From Bacillota bacterium (lineage in GTDB: Bacteria; Bacillota; Clostridia; Tissierellales; Gottschalkiaceae), in NCBI GenBank assembly GCA_023420895.1, contig JAEZUY010000001.1, positions 1 through 64,000 of the forward strand: DNA of 64,000 nt. The letters are read 5' to 3'. A program made the position numbers and the translations under genes. Shown piece by piece: positions 52,189-61,617 of this stretch. The notes beneath the pieces were generated by a model. That model worked only from the letters and a program-made list of their open reading frames with translations. It made no database searches and was not told the DNA's origin. Numbering within the stretch: the first letter of the stretch is position 1; every line of letters begins with the position of its first letter.

Positions 52189-52809
52189 CTATATTCTAGT
52201 CTCGTTTAATATCATAGTCAGAGTCTCTACAAGATTTAGTCTCTCTATGTCATTATAACTGTATATAAGGTCTTCTTCATTGAAATTTTCTAATTTTTCT
52301 CTAAATATTTTTATATTATGTCTTGCTTTTTCGAGCTGGTCTTTTACAAACTCTTCAGTAATTTCTTCAGGATCTTTTCCATAGAAGCCGATAACATTGT
52401 CTATATCCTCAACTAATACAGTATTTCTAAAGTCCGGCTTTTCATCTCCTATAAGAAGATCTATCCTGTAATTTTTTATATCGCTTCCTGAACTTATAAC
52501 TATATGAAGAAAATCGAATATGAAAAGAGTTATAAGATGAGCATTTTCTTCACAGTAAAAAGTGTCACTCATTAATTCAGGATCGTCCGTTCTGAACGGA
52601 ACATAGTCTCTCTTTTCAAGAAATTTTTTTATAATATCTTTTTTAGAGAGAAGGAAATTTTGTCTCTTGTCATAGATAGTATTTATTATGTTCCTTCTTT
52701 CTTCCATGTAGTCATTAAGCTCATCGAGCATTTTTCTCATTTCACCTTCGTAATCCGTTACATAAATTCTAGTAACTTTTTCATAATCATGATTCATTGT
52801 TTCAGTCAC
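52189..52809 (-). CDS. Unknown protein, tandem paralogue 2
   Basis: A 206-residue protein very similar to paralogue 1 along its length. VTDYEGEMRKMLDELNDYMEE, DTFYCEENAHLITLFIFDFL and the EEDLIYSYNDIERL block are shared. The central segment around residues 65-80 differs most. GGAGGATAACTG lies before the start; a GTG 9 bases upstream in the same frame is an alternative start. The arrangement, promoter motif plus gene plus terminator, is repeated in both copies. Confidence 0.75.
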   Translation of the reverse strand: MTETMNHDYEKVTRIYVTDYEGEMRKMLDELNDYMEERRNIINTIYDKRQNFLLSKKDIIKKFLEKRDYVPFRTDDPELMSDTFYCEENAHLITLFIFDFLHIVISSGSDIKNYRIDLLIGDEKPDFRNTVLVEDIDNVIGFYGKDPEEITEEFVKDQLEKARHNIKIFREKLENFNEEDLIYSYNDIERLNLVETLTMILNETRI

Positions 52810-52880
52810 AGTTATCCTCCAATTTATTTAAGTATTTATTGCCTTATATTATATAGATTTTTAATTCTTTTTTATATTAG

Positions 52881-52891
52881 AATATATACCC
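52881..52891 (-). promoter_or_regulatory. Shared upstream motif, paralogue 2
   Basis: GGGTATATATT on the minus strand, with AATTAA 12 bases upstream. It lies about 70 bases before the paralogue 2 start. Confidence 0.5.
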
Positions 52892-52987
52892 CAATACATT
52901 TCTTTAATTCAGAATGTAAATTTATTTATTCTTTTTAATGAGACGCATATCATTATAGATTAAATATCATTAAAACGTTCTGTAAAG

Positions 52988-53827
52988 CTATTTAATTTTA
53001 TTTTCTTTATTGTATATGTTTCCGTCAATATATGCTCTCATAAAGAATTCTTCATCCTCATCAGGCTTTCTTCCGTAAACTTCTATGAATTCTTTTTCTG
53101 ATTTCTCATATTCTATAGAATCGTCCACTATTCCGCCTATTTCTGTCATCGTATTCAGAAGTTCACTCATTTCTTCTCTTGTATACATTTCCTTATGAGC
53201 TGTAAAGAATTTCTCACAGTCGTATTTCATAATTTCATCTCTCAGTCTCTTAACCTGTTCAAAATGATGAGTTCTGTATTTGCCTTCAAAACCTCTGTAA
53301 GGCATATCTCCCAGGAACATGACTTTTTCTTCTTCTACATAGATTAATGTTGAATCTGATGCATGGTCTCCTCCGAGACATTCAAGAACACATGTTATAT
53401 TTCCTAGATTCACTCTGGCGATTCTGTCGAAACTTATATCTATATTTTTCACTCTTCCGTGTTCTTCAAAAAGTCCGCTCAGTTTTGCAACTGTATTCTC
53501 TTCTTCTATTTTTGCTCTTTCTTTCCCTCTTAAAATATCATTCATTCTTCCAATTTTCTGCTTCGTCTTTTCTGAACCCAGAGTTGTTAAATTCATATAG
53601 TTAATCCCGTATATATGATCCCAGTGCCAGTGAGTAATTGCCAGATATTCTGCATTCTCTGTTCCGCTGCTCTTTACATAGTCTATGAATTCTTTAGCAT
53701 GAGTATCTGAATTTCCGGCATCCACTATAAGAGATGCTTCTCTTCCCTTTATAAGCGCAAGAAGAGGTCTCGCTTTATCATCATCATAATCCATTATATG
53801 AATATTGTCAGTAACTTTTCTAAACAA
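52988..53827 (-). CDS. Metallo-beta-lactamase-fold hydrolase
   Basis: About 279 residues. THWHWDHIYG (about 65-74) is the zinc or iron HxHxDH motif, GGDHASDST gives the next His, FLGDMPYRG the bridging Asp, and FFTAHKEM the final His. The C-terminal 60 residues are acidic and helical. TTG at 53827 is chosen because GAGGTGATTGTA lies just before it. The substrate is unknown; glyoxalase II and lactonase relatives share the motif. Confidence 0.87.
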   Translation of the reverse strand: MFRKVTDNIHIMDYDDDKARPLLALIKGREASLIVDAGNSDTHAKEFIDYVKSSGTENAEYLAITHWHWDHIYGINYMNLTTLGSEKTKQKIGRMNDILRGKERAKIEEENTVAKLSGLFEEHGRVKNIDISFDRIARVNLGNITCVLECLGGDHASDSTLIYVEEEKVMFLGDMPYRGFEGKYRTHHFEQVKRLRDEIMKYDCEKFFTAHKEMYTREEMSELLNTMTEIGGIVDDSIEYEKSEKEFIEVYGRKPDEDEEFFMRAYIDGNIYNKENKIK

Positions 53828-53841
53828 TACAATCACCTCAA

Positions 53842-54519
53842 TTATATATTTTCTATCTGCCAGTCAATTGGCTCTTTGCCGTTAGATTCTAAATACGCAT
53901 TCGTCTTCGAAAAAGGTCTCGTTCCAAAAAAACCTCTCGATGCCGAAAGAGGACTTGGATGAACCGACTTTAGAATCAGATGCTTATTCCTATCTATAAG
54001 TTTTTCTTTGCTTATAGCATTATTTCCCCATAGTATGAATACTATATTTTCCTTTTTTTCGCTCAGTATCTCTATAATTCTGTCAGTCAGAATCTCCCAT
54101 CCTTTTCCTCTGTGAGAATTAGCCTGACCGGCCGCAACTGTAAAAGAAGTGTTCAGAAGAAGCACTCCCTGATCAGCCCATTTCTTCAGATATCCGTTAT
54201 TAGGAACATAGCATCCCAAATCTGTACTCAGTTCCTTATATATATTTCTGAGGGAAGGCGGTATTCTCACTCCTTTATTCACTGAAAAGCTCAGTCCATG
54301 AGCCTGATTAGGTCCATGATAAGGATCCTGTCCCAGTATCACCACTTTTGTATCCTCAAAAGATGTATATTTGAGAGCATTGAATATATCGTACATATCC
54401 GGATATATTGTCTTGCTTCTGTATTCTCTTATTAAAAACTGTCTCAATTCAAGATAATAGTCCTTTTCGAATTCTTCTTTCAGTATCTCATCCCAGTCAT
54501 TTCCAATATTAACTGCCAA
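53842..54519 (-). CDS. ung: Uracil-DNA glycosylase, family 1
   Basis: A 225-residue repair enzyme that removes uracil from DNA. The water-activating Asp is in ILGQDPYHGPNQAHGL (about D65), and the DNA-intercalating loop is HPSPLSASRGFFGTRPFS. The start is TTG at 54517-54519, 8 bases after GAGGAGG. It may be co-transcribed with the hydrolase gene 14 bases downstream. Confidence 0.96.
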   Translation of the reverse strand: MAVNIGNDWDEILKEEFEKDYYLELRQFLIREYRSKTIYPDMYDIFNALKYTSFEDTKVVILGQDPYHGPNQAHGLSFSVNKGVRIPPSLRNIYKELSTDLGCYVPNNGYLKKWADQGVLLLNTSFTVAAGQANSHRGKGWEILTDRIIEILSEKKENIVFILWGNNAISKEKLIDRNKHLILKSVHPSPLSASRGFFGTRPFSKTNAYLESNGKEPIDWQIENI

Positions 54520-54600
54520 ACTGCAGCCTCCTCTCTTTCAATTTCTTCTCTTATATATATTCTATCTTAATATAAAAATATTGATAGTATTATGTATTAA

Positions 54601-54626
54601 AAAAGGAGCCGTACGGCTCCTTTTTT
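54601..54626. terminator. Terminator of the sulfonate/nitrate-type importer operon
   Basis: GGAGCCGT/ACGGCTCC is a perfect palindrome at 54605-54620 with A and T runs on the two sides. Confidence 0.9.
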
Positions 54627-55385
54627 CTATAAAACGTCTAAAGATATCATTTCATCCATTATTTCTTTTGTAAGATTCTGAAACTCCTGTGAATATCTGT
54701 CTCTCGGATAGTCCATATTATTTTCATATATCTTATGAATTTTACCCGGTCTCGGTGAGAGTATTATTATTCTTTTCGATAAAAATACTGCTTCCTCAAC
54801 ACTGTGAGTTACAAACAGCACTGTGCTTTTTTCTTCAAGATAGAGTTTTATTAAATCTTTCTGCATCTTGATTCTAGTAAATGCATCGAGCGCCCCGAAA
54901 GGCTCGTCCATAAAAAGAAATTCAGGAGAATAGGCAATAGTTCTCGCTATAGCCGCTCTCTGCTGCATTCCTCCCGAAAGTTCATAAGGAAAAGACTCTT
55001 CAAAACCTTCTAGTCCGAAGTTCTTCATAATCTTTTTTCCTTTTTCATATCTTTCTTCTTTAGGAACTCCTTTAAGCTCAAGTCCGAAGACTATATTATC
55101 TAAAACGCTGAGCCACGGCATCAGAGAATATTCCTGAAAAACCATTCCGGCATTGTCAGGCGGAGAATCAACTCTGTTTTTATCGAGATAGACATCTCCA
55201 GAAGTAGGCTCGAGAAGTCCAATCGCAATTCTCAGTATAGTCGACTTTCCGCTTCCGCTCGGTCCGAGGAGTGATACAAACTCGCCTTTATCCACTGTGA
55301 AGTTTATATTTTCGATAGCATTCACCGTATCTCCAGATTCTGTTTTGAATATCTTTGTTACGTCGCTGAAAGAAATACCGCTCAC
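54627..55385 (-). CDS. ABC importer ATPase (SsuB/TauB/NrtD-like)
   Basis: A 252-residue ATPase. Walker A is GPSGSGKST, the signature ELSGGMQQR, and Walker B FLFMDEPFGALD, followed by VTHSVEEAV; SGGMQQR and FGALDAFTR are typical of the nitrate/sulfonate/taurine group. It is coupled to the permease gene with a one-base overlap. Confidence 0.92.
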   Translation of the reverse strand: MSGISFSDVTKIFKTESGDTVNAIENINFTVDKGEFVSLLGPSGSGKSTILRIAIGLLEPTSGDVYLDKNRVDSPPDNAGMVFQEYSLMPWLSVLDNIVFGLELKGVPKEERYEKGKKIMKNFGLEGFEESFPYELSGGMQQRAAIARTIAYSPEFLFMDEPFGALDAFTRIKMQKDLIKLYLEEKSTVLFVTHSVEEAVFLSKRIIILSPRPGKIHKIYENNMDYPRDRYSQEFQNLTKEIMDEMISLDVL

Positions 55386-56218
55386 TATCTCTCACTCCTT
55401 TGCCATTTGAAATACTTGTTTTCTATAAAGTTGAAAATAATATCTATAAGAGCGCCTATTATAGATATCACCACTATACCTGCTATTACGACATCCGTTC
55501 TAGCAACAGTATAGGCGTGAGTTATCAGATATCCGATTCCTGCAAGACTCCCAGGAAGCATCTCTGCTGATACAAGACACATCCATGCAACTCCAAGTCC
55601 AGTTCTGAAACCAGTAACTATTGAAGGGAGCGCCGCTTTAAAAAGCACTTTTGTGAAAACGTCCTTTTCAGTGGCACCAAGAGTTCTTGCTGAATCTACA
55701 AGTATGCTTCTCACTGAACTCACTCCGAAAGCTGTATTAGTCAGTATAGGGAAAAATGCCCCCATGAATATTATGAACAGCATCGAAAATTTAATATTGT
55801 TCAGATAAGAATACATTTTTACACTCTCCGGCTCAATAAGAGTTCCTAAACTGCTTACACCGAACCATGCCAGCACTAGCGGAACCCATGCCAGAGGAGC
55901 TATCGGCCTGAATATGTTTATAAACGGCGATATATAAACTCTGGCCTTCTCAGAATATCCAAGAAGCATTCCAAGAGGAACTGCTGTCAGTATCGCAAGT
56001 GAATAGGAAATGAACACCCTTATAAGCGACACTGCCGCATTTCCGACTAGAGAACCTATGCTCAAAAGGTCTCCTGTAGGCTTTGAAAGTATTCTGAGTA
56101 TGCTTTTTATATCCGGCAGTACTATGGGATTTGCTATCCTGCTGCTCATAACCTGCCAGAATATTAGAAATAATACCGGCAGAATCAGAGCTTTAAGAAA
56201 ATTCTCAAACTTTTTCAT
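55385..56218 (-). CDS. ABC importer permease (SsuC/TauC-like)
   Basis: A 277-residue protein with about six membrane segments. IFRPIAPLAWVPLVLAWFG and the EAA loop DSARTLGATEKDVFTKVLFKAALP followed by GLGVAWMCLVSAEM are standard for this family. It works with the neighbouring ATPase and lipoprotein. The substrate class is nitrate, sulfonate, taurine or a thiamine precursor. Confidence 0.92.
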   Translation of the reverse strand: MKKFENFLKALILPVLFLIFWQVMSSRIANPIVLPDIKSILRILSKPTGDLLSIGSLVGNAAVSLIRVFISYSLAILTAVPLGMLLGYSEKARVYISPFINIFRPIAPLAWVPLVLAWFGVSSLGTLIEPESVKMYSYLNNIKFSMLFIIFMGAFFPILTNTAFGVSSVRSILVDSARTLGATEKDVFTKVLFKAALPSIVTGFRTGLGVAWMCLVSAEMLPGSLAGIGYLITHAYTVARTDVVIAGIVVISIIGALIDIIFNFIENKYFKWQRSER

Positions 56219-56246
56219 ATAATCAGTCCTCTGCTAATAATTATTT

Positions 56247-57434
56247 CTATTTATTAAGCACTTTGTCTATGAATTTAAATTCATACATTTCTTTTGCAAA
56301 ATCTTCGTAAGGCATATCTTTAAATTTCTGTTCTATACTGTTAGTGTCTTTCAGTGTCTGGAATGTAACTTCCATATTGTTAACCCACTGTTCACTTGGA
56401 TCTGCAGTATATTTTATTTTAGAAATTTTTGCCGCTTCTTCATCTATACCTATGAAATCAGAAGTAACGACTGCCGCTTCTTCGTGATTTTCTTCAGCAT
56501 ATGAAGCCGCATTCGCTATAAGTTCTACGAATTCCTGAACAACCGGTTCTTTTTCTTCTATAACATCTTCTCTTGATGCTACAACACAGCAAGGGAAATC
56601 ATGCCATTTTCCTTCCGGCGGAACGTCTTTCATATCAAGTATTATTTTTCCCACACCTTCTGTCTGAGCAAGCTCAGGATAAGGTGAAGGTCCTACCCAT
56701 GCGTCAACCTGACTGCTTGTAAGAGCAGGAATTAAATTATTAGTCCCTTTAAGGTCTACTAGAAGTATATCTTTATCTATTTCTGAAGGATTTTTAGTAT
56801 AAGATATTCCAGCATCTTCAAGAGCTCCTTCAAGAAGCATTATAGGAGCACTCGTAGGACTGTGGTATCCAACCTTAAGAGGCTCTTCTTTTTCTCCAAT
56901 CTTAGCTATCATATCGTCCCAGCTTTGAAGTTCTGAGTCTTTAGGAACAACGAATCCGATTCCTTCTGTGTGAACAGGCGCAAGGATTTTTACAGGTGTT
57001 CCCTGGTCTCTCGCTGTTACAAAAGCTGTATTAGAAGCCATTGATATATCAACGTGCTTCTGTGCAAGCATAGTAGTCGTTTCAGAACCGCTCTTTGCAA
57101 CTACAAGTTCTACATTTGCTATGTCTTTGTCTCCGTCTTTAAGTATGAACTTTTCTTTCGGAACAACTTCCTCTAAATAAACTTTGCTGTCATCTGTAGT
57201 TATTTTATCTCCAAGCTGAGCAGCTACCATAAGAGGTGTCTGGTGGTTTGTGAAAATATAAGATACTTTAAGAGTTTCTAAATCTCCGCTTTTTTCAGTA
57301 TCTTCTTTTTCTTCTGTTTCGACAGTTTCTGTTTCTGTTCCTGTGCTTTCAGGCTGATTTGTATCTTCGCTTCCGCCTGAACATCCGAAAAGGAACAGCG
57401 ACATAACTGACATTAAAACTAAAAGTCTTTTCAT
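56247..57434 (-). CDS. ABC importer substrate-binding lipoprotein (NMT1/SsuA-like)
   Basis: A 395-residue lipoprotein. The signal peptide ends in FLFGC, followed by an acidic Thr/Glu-rich linker. The mature domain includes QKHVDISMASNTAFVTA and DAWVGPSPYPELAQ, typical of SsuA/TauA/NMT1 proteins, with an ESxFPCCVVAS-like late block (HDFPCCVVASRED). AAAGGGGGATTCACC precedes the ATG. It is first in a three-gene operon. The long linker resembles that of ModA in this genome. Confidence 0.88.
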   Translation of the reverse strand: MKRLLVLMSVMSLFLFGCSGGSEDTNQPESTGTETETVETEEKEDTEKSGDLETLKVSYIFTNHQTPLMVAAQLGDKITTDDSKVYLEEVVPKEKFILKDGDKDIANVELVVAKSGSETTTMLAQKHVDISMASNTAFVTARDQGTPVKILAPVHTEGIGFVVPKDSELQSWDDMIAKIGEKEEPLKVGYHSPTSAPIMLLEGALEDAGISYTKNPSEIDKDILLVDLKGTNNLIPALTSSQVDAWVGPSPYPELAQTEGVGKIILDMKDVPPEGKWHDFPCCVVASREDVIEEKEPVVQEFVELIANAASYAEENHEEAAVVTSDFIGIDEEAAKISKIKYTADPSEQWVNNMEVTFQTLKDTNSIEQKFKDMPYEDFAKEMYEFKFIDKVLNK

Positions 57435-57590
57435 GGTGAATCCCCCTTTTATAAAATTCAGCTGTTTCGGTACAACTGTTAATATTATCGTACCTTTCTT
57501 ATTTCTTCACATCAAATCGAATAAGCTTATTTAAATCATTAAAATTATAAATCAATTTTATAATATGAACATACTTTCAGTTATTTTCAT

Positions 57591-57620
57591 AAAAAAACTG
57601 CAGTCTTCAAAGTCTGCAGT
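57591..57620 (-). terminator. Terminator of the nucleoside hydrolase operon
   Basis: ACTGCAG (57597-57603) pairs with CTGCAGT (57614-57620); a run of T follows on the minus strand. Confidence 0.82.
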
Positions 57621-57629
57621 CTTTCATTT

Positions 57630-58553
57630 CTATATGCATTTTTCTATTGCTTCTGCCAGCCATTTTCTGAATTCATCAGCATCTATATCTGTACATACAT
57701 CGGCATTCGCTTTTCTTCCGAGATAGCCTTCAAAATCCACTAATGTGCATCCTGCCGTGTATTTTCCTTCGAGTTCGACCCCTATATAAGTATTAACTGT
57801 CTTGAACATATCCGGTCTCAGAAGGTATGCTATTGCAGTGCTGTCACACATTCTAATGCCCTTTCCCTCTTTATCTCCTCTGTATCTGTCAAAAAGAGCG
57901 CTCAGCATAAATCCTGTCTTTCCAGCTTCTCTTATCTTTTTTCTGTCCTCAGGATATATTAAAGCTTTGAGTCCTATATCGAGTCCGACCATAGTAATTT
58001 TAAGTCCGCTGTGAAGAACTATATGAGCGGCTTCAGGATCGACTCCCATATTAAATTCCGTCATAACTCCGCTGTTTCCTCTTGAAGCTGAACCGCCCAT
58101 GAAAATTATCTCTTCTATGTTTTCTTTCACTTCGGGAAAAGTTTTTAAAAGCAGAGCTATATTCGTAAGAGGTCCTATAGCCAAAATCGTTATCTTCTCT
58201 TTGCTTTCCGTTATCAGATCTCTCATAGCTTCTGCAGCATTCTTATTCAGAACTTTTAAATCCGGCTCTTCAAAATCGAACCCTTCCATTCCGGACTTTC
58301 CATGAACTTCTTCAGCATTTACCGCTTCTCTTATAAGGGGTTCTGAAGCGCCTGCAGCTACAGGAATTTCTTCTTTTCCAAAATATTTAAGAAGCTTCAG
58401 AGTGTTTTTCGTAACTTTATCGAGACTCACATTTCCTGAAACTGTAGTTATAAGTCTTACATTAAGAGTCTCATCGAATAATGCTATTGCAATAGCTGCA
58501 GCATCATCTATTCCAGGATCCGTATCGATTATTAAAGGAATTTTTCTAGACAT
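57630..58553 (-). CDS. Nucleoside hydrolase (inosine/uridine-preferring family)
   Basis: A 307-residue enzyme that hydrolyses the N-glycosidic bond of nucleosides. IIDTDPGIDDAAAI near the N-terminus binds calcium and ribose, LAIGPLTNIALLL is conserved, and EFNMGVDPEAAHIV and the VCTDIDADEF end complete the site. It overlaps ribokinase by 8 bases; freed ribose would be phosphorylated directly. Confidence 0.94.
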   Translation of the reverse strand: MSRKIPLIIDTDPGIDDAAAIAIALFDETLNVRLITTVSGNVSLDKVTKNTLKLLKYFGKEEIPVAAGASEPLIREAVNAEEVHGKSGMEGFDFEEPDLKVLNKNAAEAMRDLITESKEKITILAIGPLTNIALLLKTFPEVKENIEEIIFMGGSASRGNSGVMTEFNMGVDPEAAHIVLHSGLKITMVGLDIGLKALIYPEDRKKIREAGKTGFMLSALFDRYRGDKEGKGIRMCDSTAIAYLLRPDMFKTVNTYIGVELEGKYTAGCTLVDFEGYLGRKANADVCTDIDADEFRKWLAEAIEKCI

Positions 58554-59472
58554 TTCTAACCTTCTCCTGATAGTATTTATCGGCTTCTTCTCTGCTTGGA
58601 AGAGACTTCTGAGCGCCTGCTCTGCTTACTGTCAGACTTCCCACAGCGCTCGCATACTTTATAGCTTCTATATCGTCTTTTCCTTCTGAAAGCATATTTA
58701 CGAATGCCCCTATAAATGAATCTCCGGCTCCCGTCGTGTCGACAGTTTTTGTCGGTATAATTCCTACAAACTCATGCTTTTCTCCGTCAAAATAAAGACT
58801 CCCTTTATCTCCTAAAGTAACTACAAGTTTGTTTACCCCTCTGTCTATCTGAGACTGGCATATATCTAAGAGATTATCTTCTGTCAGCTTTTCTCCTGAA
58901 AGTATTTCAAGTTCTGATTCATTCGGCATCATATAGTCTGAATTTTTAACTATGAATTCGTCTAAATCTTTAATAGCAGGCGCAGGATTCATTATTACTT
59001 TAACATTATTCTCTTTGCATATCTTAACGGCCTCTTTTACAGTCTCCTGAGGAATTTCCAGCTGAAATACGCAGTAATCTGCAGACTTTATTAATTCTTC
59101 TTTGTTTCTTATATCCTGCGGCGTCAGTTCAAAATTCGCTCCTGTTGCAACAACTATATTGTTGTTTCCTTCCCTGTCCACTTTTATATAAGCCGTTCCT
59201 GAAACAGTGTCTTTCACTATTATTCCAGACACGTCTATTCCCTCGTCTTTAAGACCCTTTAAAAGATCCTCTCCGAAATCATCATTTCCTACAGCGCCTA
59301 TCATCGCCGTCTCTGCTCCGAGTCTTCTGATTGCAACAGCCTGATTTGCTCCTTTTCCGCCTCTGTTATGTGTTACACTGTCTGCAAGAATAGTTTCTCC
59401 TACTATAGGTATATGAGGAACTTCTAATGTGACATCCATATTGAGACTTCCTATTACAAGAATTTTCTTCAT
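58546..59472 (-). CDS. rbsK: Ribokinase
   Basis: A 308-residue PfkB-family kinase. ILVIGSLNMDV and NRGGKGANQAVAIRRLG bind sugar; DTTGAGDSFIGAFV holds the anion hole and catalytic Asp. It phosphorylates ribose at O5. The coupling with nucleoside hydrolase makes a nucleoside-ribose salvage pair. Confidence 0.94.
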   Translation of the reverse strand: MKKILVIGSLNMDVTLEVPHIPIVGETILADSVTHNRGGKGANQAVAIRRLGAETAMIGAVGNDDFGEDLLKGLKDEGIDVSGIIVKDTVSGTAYIKVDREGNNNIVVATGANFELTPQDIRNKEELIKSADYCVFQLEIPQETVKEAVKICKENNVKVIMNPAPAIKDLDEFIVKNSDYMMPNESELEILSGEKLTEDNLLDICQSQIDRGVNKLVVTLGDKGSLYFDGEKHEFVGIIPTKTVDTTGAGDSFIGAFVNMLSEGKDDIEAIKYASAVGSLTVSRAGAQKSLPSREEADKYYQEKVRNV

Positions 59473-59523
59473 TTTTTATACCCCTCTTAGTCTATTTTTT
59501 ATACGATTTTCTATCCGAATTTT

Positions 59524-59554
59524 AAAAAAGGACTTAGCATAGCCTGCTAAGTCC
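59524..59554 (-). terminator. Terminator after the cyclase-family gene
   Basis: GGACTTAGCA (59530-59539) pairs with TGCTAAGTCC (59545-59554), then six T on the minus strand. Confidence 0.9.
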
Positions 59555-59582
59555 TGTATTTTATATATTATTATATTTTATT

Positions 59583-60287
59583 CTATTTTTCTACAAGTGC
59601 TATCGCTCTTATTGGAGAACCTGTACCTTCTCTGATTTTTAGCGGAAGTCCTATATATAGGAATCTCTTTCCTGCTACTTTGTCAAGGTTTGCAAGGTTC
59701 TCAGTATTAGTTATATTGTACTGTCCGCAAACTAAGTGTCCTGAGAAGTCAAGGTCGTCTGGAGTCTGGTCTATTGCTGGTGAGTCAACACCTATATTAA
59801 CTACTCCTTTTTCAGCAAGATACTTAGCAGCATCGTAGCTTAATCCAGTGTAATAATTTTTATATCCTTCACCAGGATATTCTCTGTTGTAAAGACCTGT
59901 GTACATTAAGAAGATATCTCCTTCTTTTATCTCAAGTCCAGCTTTTTCAACAGCTTCTTCTATATCTTTAACTTCTATATAGTCAGGATATCTTATATGA
60001 GTTAAATCAACACATATAGCTGATCCCCAGAAGTGTTTGAAAGGCATTTTGTCTACTGTAGTTCCGCCTGGTTTAAATTCAATAATTCCGTCACTGTGAG
60101 TTCCAGCGTGTTCACTTATTAGAAGGTTTCTTGCGTAGAATCCTAAAGTATCGCTTCCAGTCATTTTCATATTTTCTTCATGAGTCTGATTGACCATTAT
60201 GAATGTAGGCTGGTGAATACCGAATAGCGGCATCCCTTGATATATTTCTTGTGATAAATCGATTAGTTCAAATTTTGATGTATCCAT
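59583..60287 (-). CDS. Cyclase-family metal-dependent hydrolase (kynurenine formamidase-like)
   Basis: A 234-residue protein of the KynB/cyclase family. SEHAGTHSDG supplies the metal-binding His and Asp, and FLMYTGLYNREYPGEGYKNYY and NIGVDSPAIDQ are conserved. Relatives include kynurenine formamidase, isatin hydrolase and creatininase-like amidases; no tryptophan-catabolism genes are adjacent, so the substrate is unknown. It stands alone with a terminator, and its even codon use suggests high expression. Confidence 0.88.
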   Translation of the reverse strand: MDTSKFELIDLSQEIYQGMPLFGIHQPTFIMVNQTHEENMKMTGSDTLGFYARNLLISEHAGTHSDGIIEFKPGGTTVDKMPFKHFWGSAICVDLTHIRYPDYIEVKDIEEAVEKAGLEIKEGDIFLMYTGLYNREYPGEGYKNYYTGLSYDAAKYLAEKGVVNIGVDSPAIDQTPDDLDFSGHLVCGQYNITNTENLANLDKVAGKRFLYIGLPLKIREGTGSPIRAIALVEK

Positions 60288-60461
60288 ATTGTAATTCTTC
60301 CTCTCTTAAAGTATTTACAATGAGAAAAGGATTTCCTCACTGTCTCTTATTATATCACACTTATTTCCTATTATAATATGATACCCTGTTTCAACTGATT
60401 TAATCTATTTATTCATAATTTCTTTTCGATATATCTTATTAAACTCTTCTGAAAATAGAAA

Positions 60462-60483
60462 AAGGCACTGAATATTCAGTGCC
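60462..60483 (-). terminator. Terminator of the small hypothetical gene
   Basis: GGCACTGAAT/ATTCAGTGCC is a perfect palindrome at 60464-60483; a short A-rich run on its left gives T on the minus strand. Confidence 0.82.
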
Positions 60484-60489
60484 TGCAGA

Positions 60490-60786
60490 TTAATTTCTTT
60501 TTTCAATTATTTCTTCTACTTTTTCTTTAAGCTCAAACATTTCCTGATTATCTTCCATTGAGAAGTTGAATTTATTTGTAAGCGGTGTAAGCTTAGCATA
60601 TTCAAATTTCATATATCCGTGTGCAAGCGGTCCTGCCTGCTCAAAAGTAACGCTTTCAACTTTTTCCATATTTATTTTTGTAGGCTCAAATTCCTCTTCA
60701 TCAAGCGCTCTTCTTCTTGAGATTACAATCTCATTTTCATCAACTTCAACTATTAAATGTATAGGTTTTTTAACTTCGTATTTCAT
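60490..60786 (-). CDS. Small conserved-looking protein with a PH-like pattern
   Basis: A 98-residue protein. Alternating strands (IHLIVEVDENEIVISRRR, INMEKVESVTFEQAGPLAHGYMKFEYA) and a final acidic helix ending EEIIEKRN look like a bacterial PH-type or DUF4429-type domain. GGGGTAGGAG precedes the ATG. It is a single gene. I do not assign a function. Confidence 0.6.
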   Translation of the reverse strand: MKYEVKKPIHLIVEVDENEIVISRRRALDEEEFEPTKINMEKVESVTFEQAGPLAHGYMKFEYAKLTPLTNKFNFSMEDNQEMFELKEKVEEIIEKRN

Positions 60787-60820
60787 AGCTCCTACCCCCT
60801 GTCAATTTAAATATATTATA

Positions 60821-61600
60821 TCATATCTCTATTAAATAAGTTCTGTAATATCCTATAATTTCATAACCCAGTTTTTCATAAACATATCCGCCAAGAGTCG
60901 ATGCCTGAAGCACTACATTTTCTGCTCCCAGATTGAAAGCTTCATCCGTTCCGACAGCAGTTATAAATTTCCCCAGACCTTTTCCTCTCATATCTTCCGA
61001 AGTTGCAACCCAGTATATTCCTGATACTCCTCCGGCGTTATAAGTCTGCACTGCAGAAACCGGTCTCGATTTATCGTATACTACATATGCCTTATTGACT
61101 TTTCCGTCAAGCACATTGCTGCTTGCAAACATCGCCTGAGCAGTATTTTCTCCAAGAGAAAAACAGTCTCTGACTACAGTTATAAAATCTCTCATTTCCT
61201 GAGAATTTTTCACTCTCACAGCTCTGTACTCCTCTTCAAGTTCAGGAACTTCAATTCTTCTGTCTATAGCCATTATAGGAAGACCCGGCTCTCTTTTCGG
61301 GACGTATCCTTTCTTTTTCAGAACTTCTTCCATTTCAGAATCTATGCCTTCTCTTATCCAGAAAACGTAGCTCATTCCTCTGTCCTTGTAATACTTGTCT
61401 ACTTTTTTAAAAGTCTCTTCAGCATTTTCAGTATCAAGACAGAATGCCGCATTTGCATGTGATTCTGTACTCATTCTTCCTATCGTCGATATTAAATAAT
61501 CGTCTTCTTCTATAACTTCTCCCTTAGGACTGTTTTCAGCTATATTTTTTATAGACGCTTTTAAATTCGCATCCGCTTTTTTCAGTAACTCTCTGCTCAT
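60821..61600 (-). CDS. GNAT acetyltransferase
   Basis: About 259 residues. The C-terminal half holds the acetyl-CoA loop (TSEDMRGKGLGKFIT) and YEKLGYEIIGYYRTYL; the N-terminal half may be a second, degenerate GNAT domain. I place the start at ATG 61598-61600 after AAGGATG, downstream of the exoA stop. A frame opening at 61648 would overlap exoA and reuse its bases. The substrate is unknown. Confidence 0.85.
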   Translation of the reverse strand: MSRELLKKADANLKASIKNIAENSPKGEVIEEDDYLISTIGRMSTESHANAAFCLDTENAEETFKKVDKYYKDRGMSYVFWIREGIDSEMEEVLKKKGYVPKREPGLPIMAIDRRIEVPELEEEYRAVRVKNSQEMRDFITVVRDCFSLGENTAQAMFASSNVLDGKVNKAYVVYDKSRPVSAVQTYNAGGVSGIYWVATSEDMRGKGLGKFITAVGTDEAFNLGAENVVLQASTLGGYVYEKLGYEIIGYYRTYLIEI

Positions 61601-61617
61601 ATTTACATCCTTCTCCG

